Positions 1-13,631 of a stretch of 14,951 nucleotides of DNA are shown piece after piece. Under the pieces are notes generated by a model that saw nothing but the letters and a program-made list of their open reading frames with translations, was not told where the DNA came from and did no database searches. The DNA is from Pleurotus djamor (Eukaryota > Basidiomycota > Agaricomycetes > Agaricales > Pleurotaceae), in NCBI GenBank assembly GCA_029747585.1, contig JAPEVF010001039.1, positions 1 through 14,951 on the forward strand, written 5' to 3'. Made by a program: the position numbers and the translations under genes. How positions within the stretch are numbered: position 1 is the stretch's first letter; every line of letters starts with the position of its first letter.

Positions 1-1
1 A

Positions 2-178
2 ATCGACCGTTTGTATAAAAAAGGCCCTTCGACACCGGAATGCACCCGCTCTCAACGTCTCCAGCTCAAGCTCAAGTGGAAGAATCTCAGCGTGTTCGTG
101 TTCGTGTTGGGTACAGCTTTCGTATTGCCTACTCTACTCGCCATTGCCATCGCATACATCCCGTCGTCTCCCTCATAA
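2..178 (+). CDS. 3' end of unidentified gene with C-terminal membrane segment (partial)
   Basis: An open frame enters from the left edge and runs 58 codons to a TAA at 176-178. The peptide has a basic stretch (KLKWK near the middle) followed by a hydrophobic run of about 23 residues (from SVFVFVLG to AIAIAYI) and a short PSSPS tail. This would fit a tail-anchored protein or the last helix of a membrane protein. I do not recognise the family. Its stop directly abuts the TGA (173-175) of the minus-strand gene to its right. That gene appears to be missing its 3' half, so this fragment may lie on the other side of an assembly join. The frame is short and could be chance. Confidence 0.35.
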   Translation: MDRLYKKGPSTPECTRSQRLQLKLKWKNLSVFVFVLGTAFVLPTLLAIAIAYIPSSPS

Positions 179-2119
179 ACGCATCTGCTCCCTATAACCA
201 TTCACCGTAGTTACGGGCCATATCTGCAAATAATTAGCATATGAACGATGGCTAGCAAAAAAAAAGGACCAACNACGGGCTATCGTAAGGTTCAACAACT
301 CCATGAACAAGGCTGTGCCTCCAAAACAGACCAATCCCAATTCTCCAATTGTAAACCCACGATGGGCTAGCCGCAAAGCCACGTAAAGGGTGAACTGATA
401 GAACATGGCGCATGCTATGACTTCGAAGTGGTTCATATCTAAACATACACCACATTCAATTCCGAGGAGATCGCGGAGAGTTTGACGGTACATACGCTGC
501 CAGATACCCATTCCTACCGTTTCGAACCAAATCTTGATAGCAAGGAGAGTCGTCGAAAGCATCACTGTGAAGGCCACATAATACCAGAAACGGCTGCCTT
601 CGCTACGGGGAACAGAAGTGCGCTCGCCCTCGGGTGTGTTTGCACGTCGGATGTGATGAGCCTCAAGCCAAAACGACGAACAAACGTGGACGAGCGTGAT
701 GGCGGAGCAAAGAATGGCAACATCGAGGATATTGAACCGTGCAAGAGCTACAAAATCTAACGGTGTCGATGAACGAAGGCGGGAATTTGCAAGATGAACC
801 GGTGCGTCCACAAACCAGCCGGATGGGGGTACAGATTGGCCCGGCGTGTGTGGGAGCCGCTTCAATGAAGAATACAACAAAGCAGAGGCGATGAGGGGGC
901 CCAAGAGGCAGGCGGTTAAGATGCCGTCATCTGAGGATTCACTAACATCTGGTTTGAGAAATCGTCAATATAGTTAGAAAGTCACTCACCGATAATTCTT
1001 CGGGACTGACATCCATATGAAACCAAAATCGGACTTCCTAATTTTGGAAGGTGGGACAGAGTTTCGTTTGTCTCGCGAATCGGGTCGCAGCGAGAGGGTG
1101 TGATAATGGAAGCGGACGGACAATGGGCAGAAGGATACAAGCGAAGGTGATGCTTTGGACACCGAAGCATTCTTAGAGACAGAGCTATGAGCCCAGATTA
1201 TGTAGACAAAGGATGCGATTGCAAGAATCCATAATTCTGAAAACTAAGGAGTCCATGACTTCGTCCCAGGATTGCATCAAAGAAACAAGACATACCTAGG
1301 GAAGACCATAACAAACTACTGCTGTACTCGGATATCTCGGGGTTTGATACGCGAAGGCTCGATAATCTACTTGCAGCAGTGATCACAGAGGCCAAAAGCA
1401 GGAAGCACTCGCCCGCTCGGCGAGCATCAATGTACGTATTCAGTGAGGTATAGTTATTCCATATGGGAACTTCCAGTTCGATGGCAGATGGGAGAATGGG
1501 TTTATTTGTGTATCCCGAAAGGGCCTGCAACTTGGAAAACATATTGAGGTTCGGAGAGGGCNTTCGTTTCGAAGGGTCACTGATGACTGGCGCGGAAAGA
1601 CCAGACGATTTGAGTGCTGGGGACCTGGACCGAGTAAAGGGCCGCGCTCTTCGCTTGCTGGAGCCGCTACCTGAATCATCGCTGGAGACTTGGACAGGTC
1701 GAGTTCCAGATTTTGGTGAAGCAGCGCGTTGGTGGAGAAGTTCAGCCACCCCTCTAGAGCCTCGTCTTTCTGAGAGTGCATAAGACCTGCCCCGGNGTGT
1801 TTGCNTATCNTCCTCTTCCGTAGAACTAGCTTCATCACTGCTCGTCTGCACAGCAGAGCTAAGACAAGTTACGGCGCGGGTTACATCGGAATAGATATAA
1901 TGAAGTACCTTGAGGATCCGGCCTGATAGCTAGTGCTCCAATCGAGGATTGGTGTATCCGGTACAGCAGCGAGNCCGCCGGGAATGATGCATGGAGTGGG
2001 ATTGGGTTTTCTTCGTGTAGNNGAACGATTCGTCAGAGTATTCTTCCTTCCATCGTTGCGAGAAGCGGCCTGCACTGAGCGGGGCGGCGTCGGGGACGAN
2101 CGTGAACGAGGCAGCTTGG
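173..2119 (-). CDS. SEC59: Dolichol kinase-like membrane protein, 3' end missing, 5' end unresolved
   Basis: Dolichol kinase phosphorylates dolichol in the ER membrane for N-glycosylation and GPI-anchor synthesis. The exons I infer are 2119(?)-1909, 1858-1296, 1236-990, 941-275 and 223-173, joined by GT-AG introns of 48-59 nt, about 580 codons in all. The first 240 or so residues are Ser/Arg/Pro-rich and look disordered. At least seven hydrophobic segments follow, starting with ECFLLLASVITAA. From memory, the stretches NYRESSDDG, GFTIGELGLV and IWPVTT resemble the membrane region of fungal dolichol kinases. The frame ends with TGA at 173, ten codons after VTT. The CDP-binding catalytic region that should follow is not in the remaining 172 bases, so the gene is truncated or misjoined here. 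The N at 274 must be surplus if the 5' splice site after codon CGT is right. No convincing start was found; an ATG at 2341 is one candidate. The family call is moderately sure and the N-terminus is weak. Confidence 0.5.
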
Positions 2120-2349
2120 CTTGAAGAAGAAAAGAGGTACGGTGAGACCAGCGACTTGGAACGATGAGGACAAGGTGTACGCCTTGTTTGCCATTATTTT
2201 GCTNAGTGGGCCCCTGTTTTTCGCTCCTAACGTCCCTGACACCTCGAAGGNTATTCGTCGCTACATTGGGCTCAANTGGCCATTTACTGGAGCTACTTGG
2301 GGAGCGTTGAGGGGGATATATTCTTCCATTTGACCCTCCATAATATCTG

Positions 2350-3822
2350 AACAAATATGCGACCCAATGCACTCGACTAGGTCAGAATCTCTGTTCTAAT
2401 GAATTTAGTGCTCATTTGCGATGTTCAGGGTCTCGTCGGTCACTGGGAGGCTATGTTTCTACGCTAACATGCCCTTCACTCAAAAATGTATGAGCCACCT
2501 GTCTGTTTACATATTTAATCCGTTAACGCTGCATTTCTGTTTCAGAATTGACGGCGTATCCCGAGTACCAAATTCCGAAACATGAGCAAGTAGGCTAGCT
2601 CANCTAGATACTTTCGTCCCCGATGCGTATATACNACTCGAAGTCTTGATAGCACGAGNNTCGAATGGGGTCACTGACGAAACCCCCNGAGTCACAATAT
2701 ACNCCGGTCAAGCACGCTCACTTCCACNCTCCAATAAGGGTTGGGAAATTTCTACAGNCCGTANGGCTGACACNGNAGAAGAGANATAATGGTGCCAACC
2801 TTCCTTCTACGACCNNTGGTGGGTCCGACAACAACGGCGTANGTCGAAGNGTCGTCTTCCTTCCCCAGGGCTCTTGGGCGGCGGCAAGAGTGATCCAATG
2901 AATGTGCGTTGTGCGTGAACCCGGGACATGATATGCCTACGCCAATATACTCGACCGCCTTCTCGCCTTTACCGGCAATTTTNCAGGCCAACCATCTTGT
3001 TCTCACTAGTGCCGTACGTGTCAATATNTCTGTTGCTTCGTCCAGCGCTGAGTGGTTTGCATCATGTATGAGTCAACTCACACGTTTTAATTTAGCATCC
3101 NTCGCCATTGTCCGTGAATCGAGGCTTTCGTGGTAACAGCCCGNTGCATGACTGGCTGAAAAATACGGCGGTCTCAGGAAAGTCGATTGGTGTTGCCTCG
3201 ATGCAANGCGGCTTACTTAGCGTCATCTCTATTCGGCNTGATTTGGATTATCCGTTGCTAGCCTTACTATGATATGAGTCGGCTGATACATGAGTACACT
3301 GCTTCCACGCAGTTTTGTGATGGAATCCGTGTATGAATGTTCCGCTCCCCCCAACGAATNCNCTCAGAACAAAGTCCAAACGCTGATCTACGATGTCCGG
3401 ANAACAAAAACAACATTGTCGATTGACACAGNNATAAAAACTCCGACGATTGCTAAATATGGATTCTGATGGGTTAGTCCGAGGGTCAGGGACTTTGTAN
3501 GAGNACACGTGGCCGGTCCAATCCTTTTTGGGGTTCTAAGGTTTGTGTTGNCGCAATGTGCCTTACCAGGCCTNNCCCCGCCACNGGGCTCTCTGCTCCA
3601 ANTNCNANNANNNNGGTTTCNCATTTTCTTCCAATCTAACTAACAGTGAGTAAAATAAATCTTAACAGGGGGATGTTGGTACAAATCTACTTTATGAAAG
3701 GACGAGCGTCCGGCAGTGGTAGGTAGNGNNATGCCCACACTGATNGTATATAACTGTGTGTAACGTAAAAAAACCTGCGCAGTGTCCAAGATGATCATCA
3801 CCACAATGTCGCTAAATGCCGG
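2350..3822. other. Gene-free, N-rich stretch of poor sequence quality
   Basis: About 1.47 kb separates the 5' side of the dolichol kinase-like gene from the stop of the bZIP gene. Roughly 47 ambiguous bases lie between 2603 and 3745, with a dense knot at 3602-3614. The open frames on both strands are short, contain many unknown residues, and show no domain or codon pattern that I recognise. No terminal repeats, polymerase motifs or tRNA-like structures were seen. It may be low-coverage, heterozygous or repeat-collapsed sequence. The part closest to 2350 may include the promoter and first exon of the dolichol kinase-like gene, and the part near 3800 the 3' UTR of the bZIP gene. Confidence 0.6.
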
Positions 3823-4872
3823 TCAAGACAGGCCCTCCAAGCGCCCGTCTGGGGCATATGTTGATTGCCTAGGATAAGTATGGGGATGAGAGTGGATGCC
3901 GTTCTCTCCCAGCCGAAGAGGCGAGGGCGCGCGGTCCAAATTTTGTGATGACATTGGCTGGGACATCGGGGAGAACCCGGGTCCGATGGAATAGTGAGGC
4001 TCGGTTTGCGACCGGCGGTGGGGGTAGGGGAGTGTGGCGGAGAAATCCCGATGGTGGGTCTGGGAATGGGCAGGTGCAGTCGCCGGGGGATTCTCCGCAT
4101 TCACGCTAGAGTCGTGAGATTGATACGCTGAAGGGTGGTAGGTGTAATCCGGTTGGCGTGGTTGCTCCCGAGTGTGCTCTAGGTAGCTACTCGAGCTCCC
4201 ATAGCCATTGCTGATGGATCGGTCGTCCTGCGAGGAGAAGGGATGGTGCGGCATAGTATAAAGGGGTGGGCCAGATATTGAGTGGCGCGATGAGTGTGTA
4301 TAAGCCCCAGAATAATGGAAGGGTTTGGATGGAAGGGGTGCCGTCATGGGAGGAAGTGGGTAGGTTGGGGACGCAGCGCTGCTGAGATGCGAGTCAGGGT
4401 GGTGATCACCAAGGAGTAACGATTGGTCCCAGGACGATGCTGATTCCATGACTTGCACGCTCCTGGATGGCACGGAGGCGGTGATAGCGGACGGCGATAG
4501 AGAGCTAGTGCGAGTGGATGTTGGAGACTCAGCGTCTGCCGAGGAAGAATCACGGCTATAGTCGAACGTCGTGCGCACGCCATCGAGCGGCTTAGGCTTG
4601 TCCTTTCCAGTTGGGCCTTTGCCAAGTGGTGGTCTGTTAGCAGGGGGGAGGTTCAAAGCCTGCCTGAGGCAATCGTTTTCTTCTTCCAGGTCGTTAACAC
4701 GTTGCTCGAGAGCCTGAGGGTTGGCAATTCAGCTGAATTTCACATATATGACGGCTATGATGAAGCGCACCTGAAGATGAGCGGCCCGTCTGGCTCTGAA
4801 GGCTCGCTGGACATCTCTAGCACGGTTAGGAGGAAGGTTATCGTTGCGTTTGCGACCTCGTTTGGAGGACAT
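3823..4872 (-). CDS. bZIP transcription factor, Yap/Pap1-type basic region
   Basis: Two exons, 4872-4771 and 4713-3823, join at a 57-nt intron (4770-4714, GT-AG) in phase 0 to give 330 residues. The start is the ATG immediately before SSKRGRKRNDN. Residues 13-33 hold the DNA-binding basic region, with NRARDVQRAFRARR matching the N-x-x-x-Q-R-A-F-R pattern of the fungal Yap/Pap1 family. The leucine zipper follows at residues 33-54 (HLQ, then ALEQRVNDLEEENDCLRQAL), with leucines in heptad register. The intron lies exactly between these two parts. Next come ANRPPLGKGPTGKDKPK and a long Ser/Pro/His/Tyr-rich tail, probably disordered and regulatory. No Cys-rich redox domain of the yeast Yap1 kind is visible, so an oxidative-stress role cannot be assumed. 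The protein should act in the nucleus as a dimer; its target genes are unknown. Confidence 0.88.
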
Positions 4873-5556
4873 TGGAGAGGCGAGTAACTGGGCGGCAAGA
4901 ATGTTGGGCAGGTGAGATAGTGGAGGGGATGCAACAACATATATAAAGGGGACCGCCAAAGGGAGAATCTGAGATCTCGATGAACACGATCGGTTCACAG
5001 GCTTGGGTCTGACCCTGACCCTGCCGCAAACCGGACTCTCCTACATGGTCGAGAGTCGAGACCAGTTGCTGGACGCCTCCTATATTGACAAAGCAAGCAA
5101 GAAGGGGGACTCTCTTTCAAGCCCCCCTCCTCCGGCCAACAGTTTTCAGAGAACCGACCGACCGACCGACCGGCCTGGATGTTGGTGCCACTGTTGCGCC
5201 TCCTAAAATAAAATAAAACCTGAATCTGGCCAATCTCGAGCTAACCGGCCGACTGCACAGGTTCTGCCTCGTTTTAGGCATACCTCCTGAGATTTATTGC
5301 GGAGCAGATAAACGATCATCGAAAAATAAAAAAAGAGTATTATTCAGGCTCAGACATACCTCACGTGTTGGAAAACAAACTTGAGGCTCCGAACCAGCCT
5401 AACATTAACCTGCCCATGGATCGGTAATTGTACAGATCCATACGAGGTAAAGCAAAGTATGTGCAGCCCACGCCCTTGTCTCCTGCGCAGAGCCGCGAAC
5501 CTCCGTGACCAACAAAGACACGGACAACCCCCGAAAATACCAGCCCCCTTTGTTAC
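4873..5556. promoter_or_regulatory. Intergenic region, 5' of bZIP gene and 3' of XPB gene
   Basis: These 684 bp hold no convincing gene. They should contain the bZIP promoter and 5' UTR plus the XPB 3' UTR. A palindromic E-box-like CACGTG lies at 5362-5367, a CCAAT box at 5230-5234 on the plus strand, and an A/T-rich TATATAA element at about 4940-4947, some 70 bp upstream of the bZIP ATG. A short tandem repeat and A-rich runs (around 5205-5218 and 5323-5335) are also present. None of these sites is shown to work; they are sequence matches only. Confidence 0.4.
5153..5172. repeat. Tetranucleotide microsatellite (ACCG)5
   Basis: Five perfect tandem copies of ACCG lie upstream of the bZIP gene, about 280 bp from its start codon. 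It is non-coding on the gene models given here and is likely to vary in length between strains. Confidence 0.85.
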
Positions 5557-8882
<3,326 letters not shown>

Positions 8883-9070
8883 GATGATGGTGGTGGTGGT
8901 TGGAGAAGAGGTTTCAAATCGAAGGGTGAGTGGAATGAGTCCAAATGACGCCTACGAGTCAGCACAAGCGGAGTCCGAAAAGTCATGACAATGGCGTCGG
9001 GCTCTCACGCGCTCTTTACTCTCTACCACCACCACGACGAGCAGCCTCTGCATCACCATCGATTCTCGCA
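8883..9070. promoter_or_regulatory. Bidirectional promoter shared by XPB and BBP
   Basis: Only 188 bp separate the start codons of the minus-strand XPB gene and the plus-strand BBP gene, so both promoters and both 5' UTRs must lie here. Each gene, read in its own sense, has an ACC-rich repeat shortly before its ATG. For XPB this is at about 8886-8901 (seen as GGT repeats on the plus strand), and for BBP at 9025-9036. No clear TATA box is visible. Confidence 0.7.
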
Positions 9071-10916
9071 ATGTGGAAGCCAGCTACACGTCAGATCACA
9101 GGAACTAATGATGGTCCGCCAAATTGCTGCCAGAATGTTCGCTACTTTTGTTGATAAAAATTTTCAGTTCCACTTGGCCAAAGGCGTCGCTTTGGCCCCG
9201 CTCCAGTCGAGGAGACCGCTCCTCCACAGCTTGCTCAACCCTCCCCATCGGCGTATCCTCGACCCCAGCAACAGGATAATAGTCCTGGAAAACGCGGCCG
9301 CGAAGAATCGCCTTCTTCTGGTGATCCGAAAGGTAAGCATGATTGTCAAGCTCACATAATCTCCTTCTCGGGTCGTATTTCTGGTCGCTGTATTTGTGCA
9401 GCAACTGTAAGCGAAGGTCTACAAAGGCATATGCTCTCAATCGAATCCTGACCACTTAAACTGACCCTACTAACTGTCTTTACTAACTTCCGAATGAACC
9501 GTCTGCCCTTAGTTGATCCAAACGCCCCCCGTAAGCGTCGCAGCCGCTGGGGTGAAGCCAAAACAGAGATTCCTGGTCTTCCTACCGCCATCTCTGCCGC
9601 TGGTGTCTCTCAGGCTCAACTCGATAACTATGCCATCCATCTTAGGCTTGAAGAAATCAACCGTAAATTAAGGATGAACGACTTTATTCCCCCCGAGCGC
9701 GAACGGTATGTTGCTAGTTCCGCGCGCATACAGTCACATTTACTTATACCGGTGTTCCAGATCTCCTTCCCCTCCCCCAACATATGACGCCCATGGTCGT
9801 CGTACCAATACCCGGGAAGTTCGGTACCGCAAAAAACTTGAAGACGAGCGCATTCGTCTCGTCGATCGAGCTATGAAGAATGATCCCAACTTTCGTCCTC
9901 CCGTCGAATACCATCAACAAAAGCGCTCGCAGCGACCCTCGGACAAGGTTTATATCCCAGTCAAAGAATTCCCTGAGATCAATTTCTTTGGTCTCCTCGT
10001 CGGACCTCGTGGCAACAGCTTGAAGAAAATGGAAAGGGAGAGTGGCGCCAAGATCAGCATTCGAGGAAAAGGGAGCGTCAAGGAGGGGAAGGCAAGGCCT
10101 GATCAGTATGCTGATGATGCGGAAGAAGATCTTCATTGCTTGGTCATTGCCGAGTCAGACGACAAAGTCGCTGCTTGCGTGAAAATGATCAACAGGGTCA
10201 TTGAGACTGTGAGCCTTGTTGACCTCATTTTACTCGTGACTGTGTGCTCAATTTTATATCTTTAGGCAGCTTCAACGCCGGAAGGGCAGAACGACCATAA
10301 ACGCAATCAATTGCGAGAACTCGCCGCTCTCAACGGTACCCTTCGCGATGATGAAAACCAAATATGCCAGAACTGTGGAGGCGTCGGTCATCGTAAATAT
10401 GACTGTCCAGAGCAACGCAACTTCACTGCAAACATCATCTGTCGAGTTTGCGGTAGCGCCGGCCATATGGCGCGCGATTGTACGGTCAACAAAGATGCCA
10501 ACCCTGCTGCTGCTGCTATGGGCGGTTCTCCTAGCCAAGCAATGACGATGAACCGTGGTGGTTTCGACTCGGAGTATGCTAGTCTCATGGCGGAGCTCGG
10601 GGAGGGAGGGAAGAACGCTGGGGCGGATGCCAACAAAGCTCATTGGGCAGGTCCAAGCACCGGTCACGATATAACTGCAGGAGGTTCTAACATCCCGCCC
10701 TGGCGCCGACCTGAAGTCTGGCAGACCCCCGCTCCCAATCCTCCTCAGCAAGGCTATCGACCTCCTCAAGCAGGCTATGGCGGGTACAGCGGGTATGGTG
10801 CTCAGTCATGGGGAGGCGCAGGATATACCCCTTCCGGATACGGCTCGGGCCAGGACTACTCATCTAACTATGCGTCTTACTATCAAGGCCAATATGCCCA
10901 ACAGCAAGCCAGCTAA
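9071..10916 (+). CDS. MSL5: Branchpoint-bridging protein (BBP/SF1, Msl5)
   Basis: BBP binds the intron branch-site sequence during early spliceosome assembly and bridges to U2AF at the 3' splice site. Exons are 9071-9113, 9168-9332, 9513-9705, 9761-10208 and 10266-10916, giving 499 residues. The start [14 protein letters not shown] fits the family. A basic KRRSRWG motif near residue 75 resembles the SF1 U2AF-ligand tryptophan motif. [11 protein letters not shown] (from residue 132) holds the conserved SPSP phosphorylation site. A KH-QUA2 domain spans about 195-285, with the GPRG loop at 215-218. Two CCHC zinc knuckles follow, at C317-C330 ([14 protein letters not shown]) and C342-C355 ([14 protein letters not shown]). 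The C-terminal 120 or so residues are Gly/Tyr/Gln/Pro-rich. The second intron (180 nt) is about three times longer than the others. The gene is convergent with the rRNA methyltransferase gene. Confidence 0.95.
9333..9512 (+). other. Unusually long BBP intron 2 with paired branch-site boxes
   Basis: The intron starts GTAAGC and ends CCCTTAG, and is 180 nt long against 54-57 nt for the other BBP introns. Two exact TACTAAC sequences lie at 9468-9474 and 9481-9487, 38 and 25 nt before the 3' splice site. In the middle, a good 3' splice site (TTTGTGCAG, ending 9401) is followed after only five bases (CAACT, 9402-9406) by another GTAAGC. Including those five bases would shift the reading frame. Confidence 0.7.
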
Positions 10917-11179
10917 TCATCCACCAGGACTCACTTCTAACTTAACTCGATCCCTCACCTTCACATAGCTCCAGATTTCACGTTCCCCTCGTATCACAGC
11001 GCTTCCTTCAACCTCGCGTCCTGCCATTGTGCAAGATATAGGTATTCGACTCTCCGGGTTATACGGCATTCATCGTTTCATGAGCCTACTCACCGCTGAC
11101 TAGTATTACAGACAGCACGTCTTTTCATGTTAACATTAATAATACAACGTTGTCCGTTAGAGCCTATTTGTGTGACATT
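10917..11179. other. Shared 3' region between convergent BBP and Rcm1-type genes
   Basis: These 263 bp between two stop codons should hold both 3' UTRs and polyadenylation signals. An AATAAT sequence lies at about 11138-11143 on the plus strand. There is no further coding signal. Confidence 0.5.
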
Positions 11180-13120
11180 CTAAGTTGGAACCCCAGCTTC
11201 CCCGGAAGAAAGCTTGTATTTCTTCTTGGCTTTCTTACTCCCCTCTGCCTTTCGTTTGAGTGATGGCGCGGGCTTCTTGACGAAGCAAGACACGAAGAAC
11301 CCATTTGTTTGATCTTCGCCGGGTGAACATCGTAGTAGTGCATCTGCGTGATCTGGAATGCGACATCAAGCTTGAAGTGAGAACCGGGATGCGAGATGAA
11401 GACAACCGCTCCCACCTGGTTCATCAAGTTCTTCCGGAATCCCTCTTCGAGGCCAGCTGGGTATAACTTCATCCCGAGGCGCAAGGTGAAAGTGACCGTT
11501 GATGGCTTCCTCCGACTTGAGTGCCTCACGGACAACGTGCTCATTCTCAACGGCATGAATGCTACAAGTGGAGTATACGATCTTCCGAACCTTTGGGACT
11601 TGGGTACGTATCAGCAACGTTTTGGGGGATGGCACAAAAAGAAAACGAACATTTCATGGCATGCTTGATCATCATGAGTTGAAACCCGGCTAGCTTGTGC
11701 AGACGATCGTTATTCTCGGTGGTGTCATTTTCGGAATCTGGAAGTGGGAAGGAAGGTATATGAGCATATGAAGGATGTGAGGAGAAGGAGGGTGGTGTCA
11801 AAGGCTCAAAGTTGATCACCTGTCTCGACCAGAAAGTCCATTCTATTCACGATACCGGAGCCACTACAAGAAGGATCTAGCAAGCTTCGCCAAAAAAGAG
11901 GGTGAGCACCCACCCTACCGTGGACGTTAGAGAAAAAAGAAACCCTCACATGTGGGTGACAATGTTGAATTGGGGGTCCGATGGGTTTACCTTGAGAAAG
12001 TCTTCATTGACAGGTTGCACGTTCTGACATTTGGCGTTGGTTAGCATGGCCTTGAGTGTATTGAACCGCCGACGGTCCCTTTCGAACGCGAGGATCTAAG
12101 ACATTGAGAGGAGAGGAAGGCGAGGCGGGGGAAACAAACAATAAGAAAGAAGGTTAGAAAAAGGCACAAGGGTTTATGAACAAACGCAACACCCTACTGT
12201 TCCTTTTCCACTCATAAGAGCGGACAGATAGGATGTCTTATTCCCAGGAGCTGCTGTGGCGTCGATGACAGTCGCGCCCTCGGAGAAAGGAGGGTCCAAA
12301 ACAAGAGCAGGAAAGCATGAGGCTTTGTCTTGCAGGATGATCTTTCCAGATAGGTATGCTTCGTCTTCGTGGAATAGGGTTCGGGGTGGAAATTGCAGTA
12401 GGTGCGGCACGTGTAGATCCTTTGAGAAACCAGTTCTGCGGAAGGAGAAAAGAGTCTGAGTAATATCGCGGAGGAGCGGAAGAAATAAAACGCAACTCAG
12501 ACGACCAAGGATCTGACAAGACATATCCTCGGGACACGAAGTAATCGACGGCCTGTTGGACGGTCCAGAGTAGCGTGTTGACTCGTACATAACGAGGGAT
12601 TTTCTCTGGTAAATAGAGTGGAGTTTAGTGGTTATGTTCAAGGGAGCTGAATTCCAGGAGGTAGCGCGGACCTGCACGCGAATCTCCCTCAATAGCTAAG
12701 CCTTTGATATCCTTTACGCCACGTTTTATTTTAATCTTCTGGAGCTCTGCATTGAGGCGGGTTTTGTGCCGCAAGATTGCCTGTTTTATGGGACCATCCC
12801 CTGCTTGGATGCCATTGGCCAGGAAAAGGTCGTGAACGAGAAGCAAGGCAAGATTAGGCGACTTGATCTTCTTGGACTCTTCTTTGAGCAGTTTCGCATG
12901 CGAGATGGCTTCCATGAGCACCGGTTTGACTGGGGTTGAAGGAGTTTAGGTGGTACACGGCAAAGATGGTGTGGCGATTCTCACATTTCAGAGTTTCGAT
13001 GACGAGGGCAGCCGTTCGCTTCCTATCCTTGGATGGGACGGTACTCAAGAGGCCCTGTATTGATCCCTTCTTAGCATCGAGTGAGTCGAGCACCTTCGTT
13101 GCTTCAAGGTAAAAGTTCAT
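11180..13120 (-). CDS. RCM1: rRNA (cytosine-C5) methyltransferase, Rcm1/NSUN5 family
   Basis: Members of this family methylate a single cytosine of the large-subunit rRNA in the nucleolus, using S-adenosylmethionine. Nine exons: 13120-12985, 12929-12672, 12605-12503, 12435-12198, 12095-11950, 11884-11820, 11737-11651, 11598-11416 and 11352-11180. They give 462 residues, normal for the family. The N-terminus (NFYLEATKVLD, DAKKGSI) is typical of NSUN5. Conserved motifs are the SAM-binding DATAAPGNKTS (224-234), motif IV LLDPSCSGSG with Cys300, and motif VI YSTCSIHAVENE with Cys356. The two cysteines act in catalysis and product release in this family. The C-terminal part has CSPGEDQTNGFFVSCFV and then a Lys-rich tail suited to nucleolar localisation. 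Introns are 52-102 nt. The 3' splice sites of introns 5 and 7 (AAG) are weak but needed for the motifs. The gene is divergent from the DnaJ gene. Confidence 0.93.
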
Positions 13121-13631
13121 AAAGATGGAATTTTCTAGAGTACGTATACGAGACAGTATTCAGTGTCTAATTCCACCAAGAGCGCTGGAGGATCAAGTAC
13201 ATTGGAGATATAAAAAATCCCTCCCGTCAAGAAAGTCCGTACAAGATGTATGATCTGCAAATGAAAGACGAGTCAGTCAACGGTACGATGAAGAGCAGAG
13301 GCAACGGTCAGAAATGTAGAAATTGTCGTCAAACAAAAGTCTGACAATGTAGATAAGATAAAAACAGCATCATAGGAGGACGCAAATGTCAAAGGAGAAG
13401 GCAGTCAAACTGACCTTGGGACTTGGGTGTAGTTGACGATGGAAGTTTGGAACAAGAAGGAACGAAAATGTCGGCGTCTATAAGAAAAAGGTAGATTTTC
13501 AAACTCCGATTAGCAAGTGATCGAGACGCGTGCAGGCGTTCTGCTTTGCACTCAAGCCACCACTGACGACAGTAAGCCGGCCAACCTTTGCCTCCAACCA
13601 ATCTGTCTGCTCATTGAAACCCACAGTGGCA
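13121..13631. promoter_or_regulatory. Divergent promoter region between Rcm1-type and DnaJ genes
   Basis: These 511 bp between two divergent start codons must hold both promoters and 5' UTRs. The open frames inside (for example minus strand 13601-13389) show no recognisable domain. I see no RNA gene or repeat here, and no clear heat-shock-element array although one gene is a co-chaperone. Confidence 0.5.

Noticed and set aside
2645..2690. Small GGGGT/ACCCC inverted repeat near 2667-2687, considered as a hairpin or terminator
   Set aside because: Only about five base pairs, in poor-quality sequence, with no gene end beside it.
2665..3136. Plus-strand frames in the N-rich region
   Set aside because: Many unknown residues, no domain, no start context and no splice support.
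3248..3624. Minus-strand frames in the N-rich region, considered as a degraded transposon
   Set aside because: No reverse transcriptase, integrase or transposase motifs, and no terminal or target-site repeats were visible.
9105..9455. 116-codon minus-strand frame opposite BBP exons 1-3
   Set aside because: The plus strand here gives BBP exons with conserved termini and splice sites. The minus frame has no recognisable features.
10272..10769. 165-codon minus-strand frame opposite the BBP zinc knuckles
   Set aside because: It mirrors a conserved coding exon on the other strand, and its codon pattern is a by-product of that.
13389..13601. 70-codon minus-strand frame between the Rcm1-type and DnaJ genes
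   Set aside because: No recognisable sequence, and it fits better as divergent promoter and 5' UTR.
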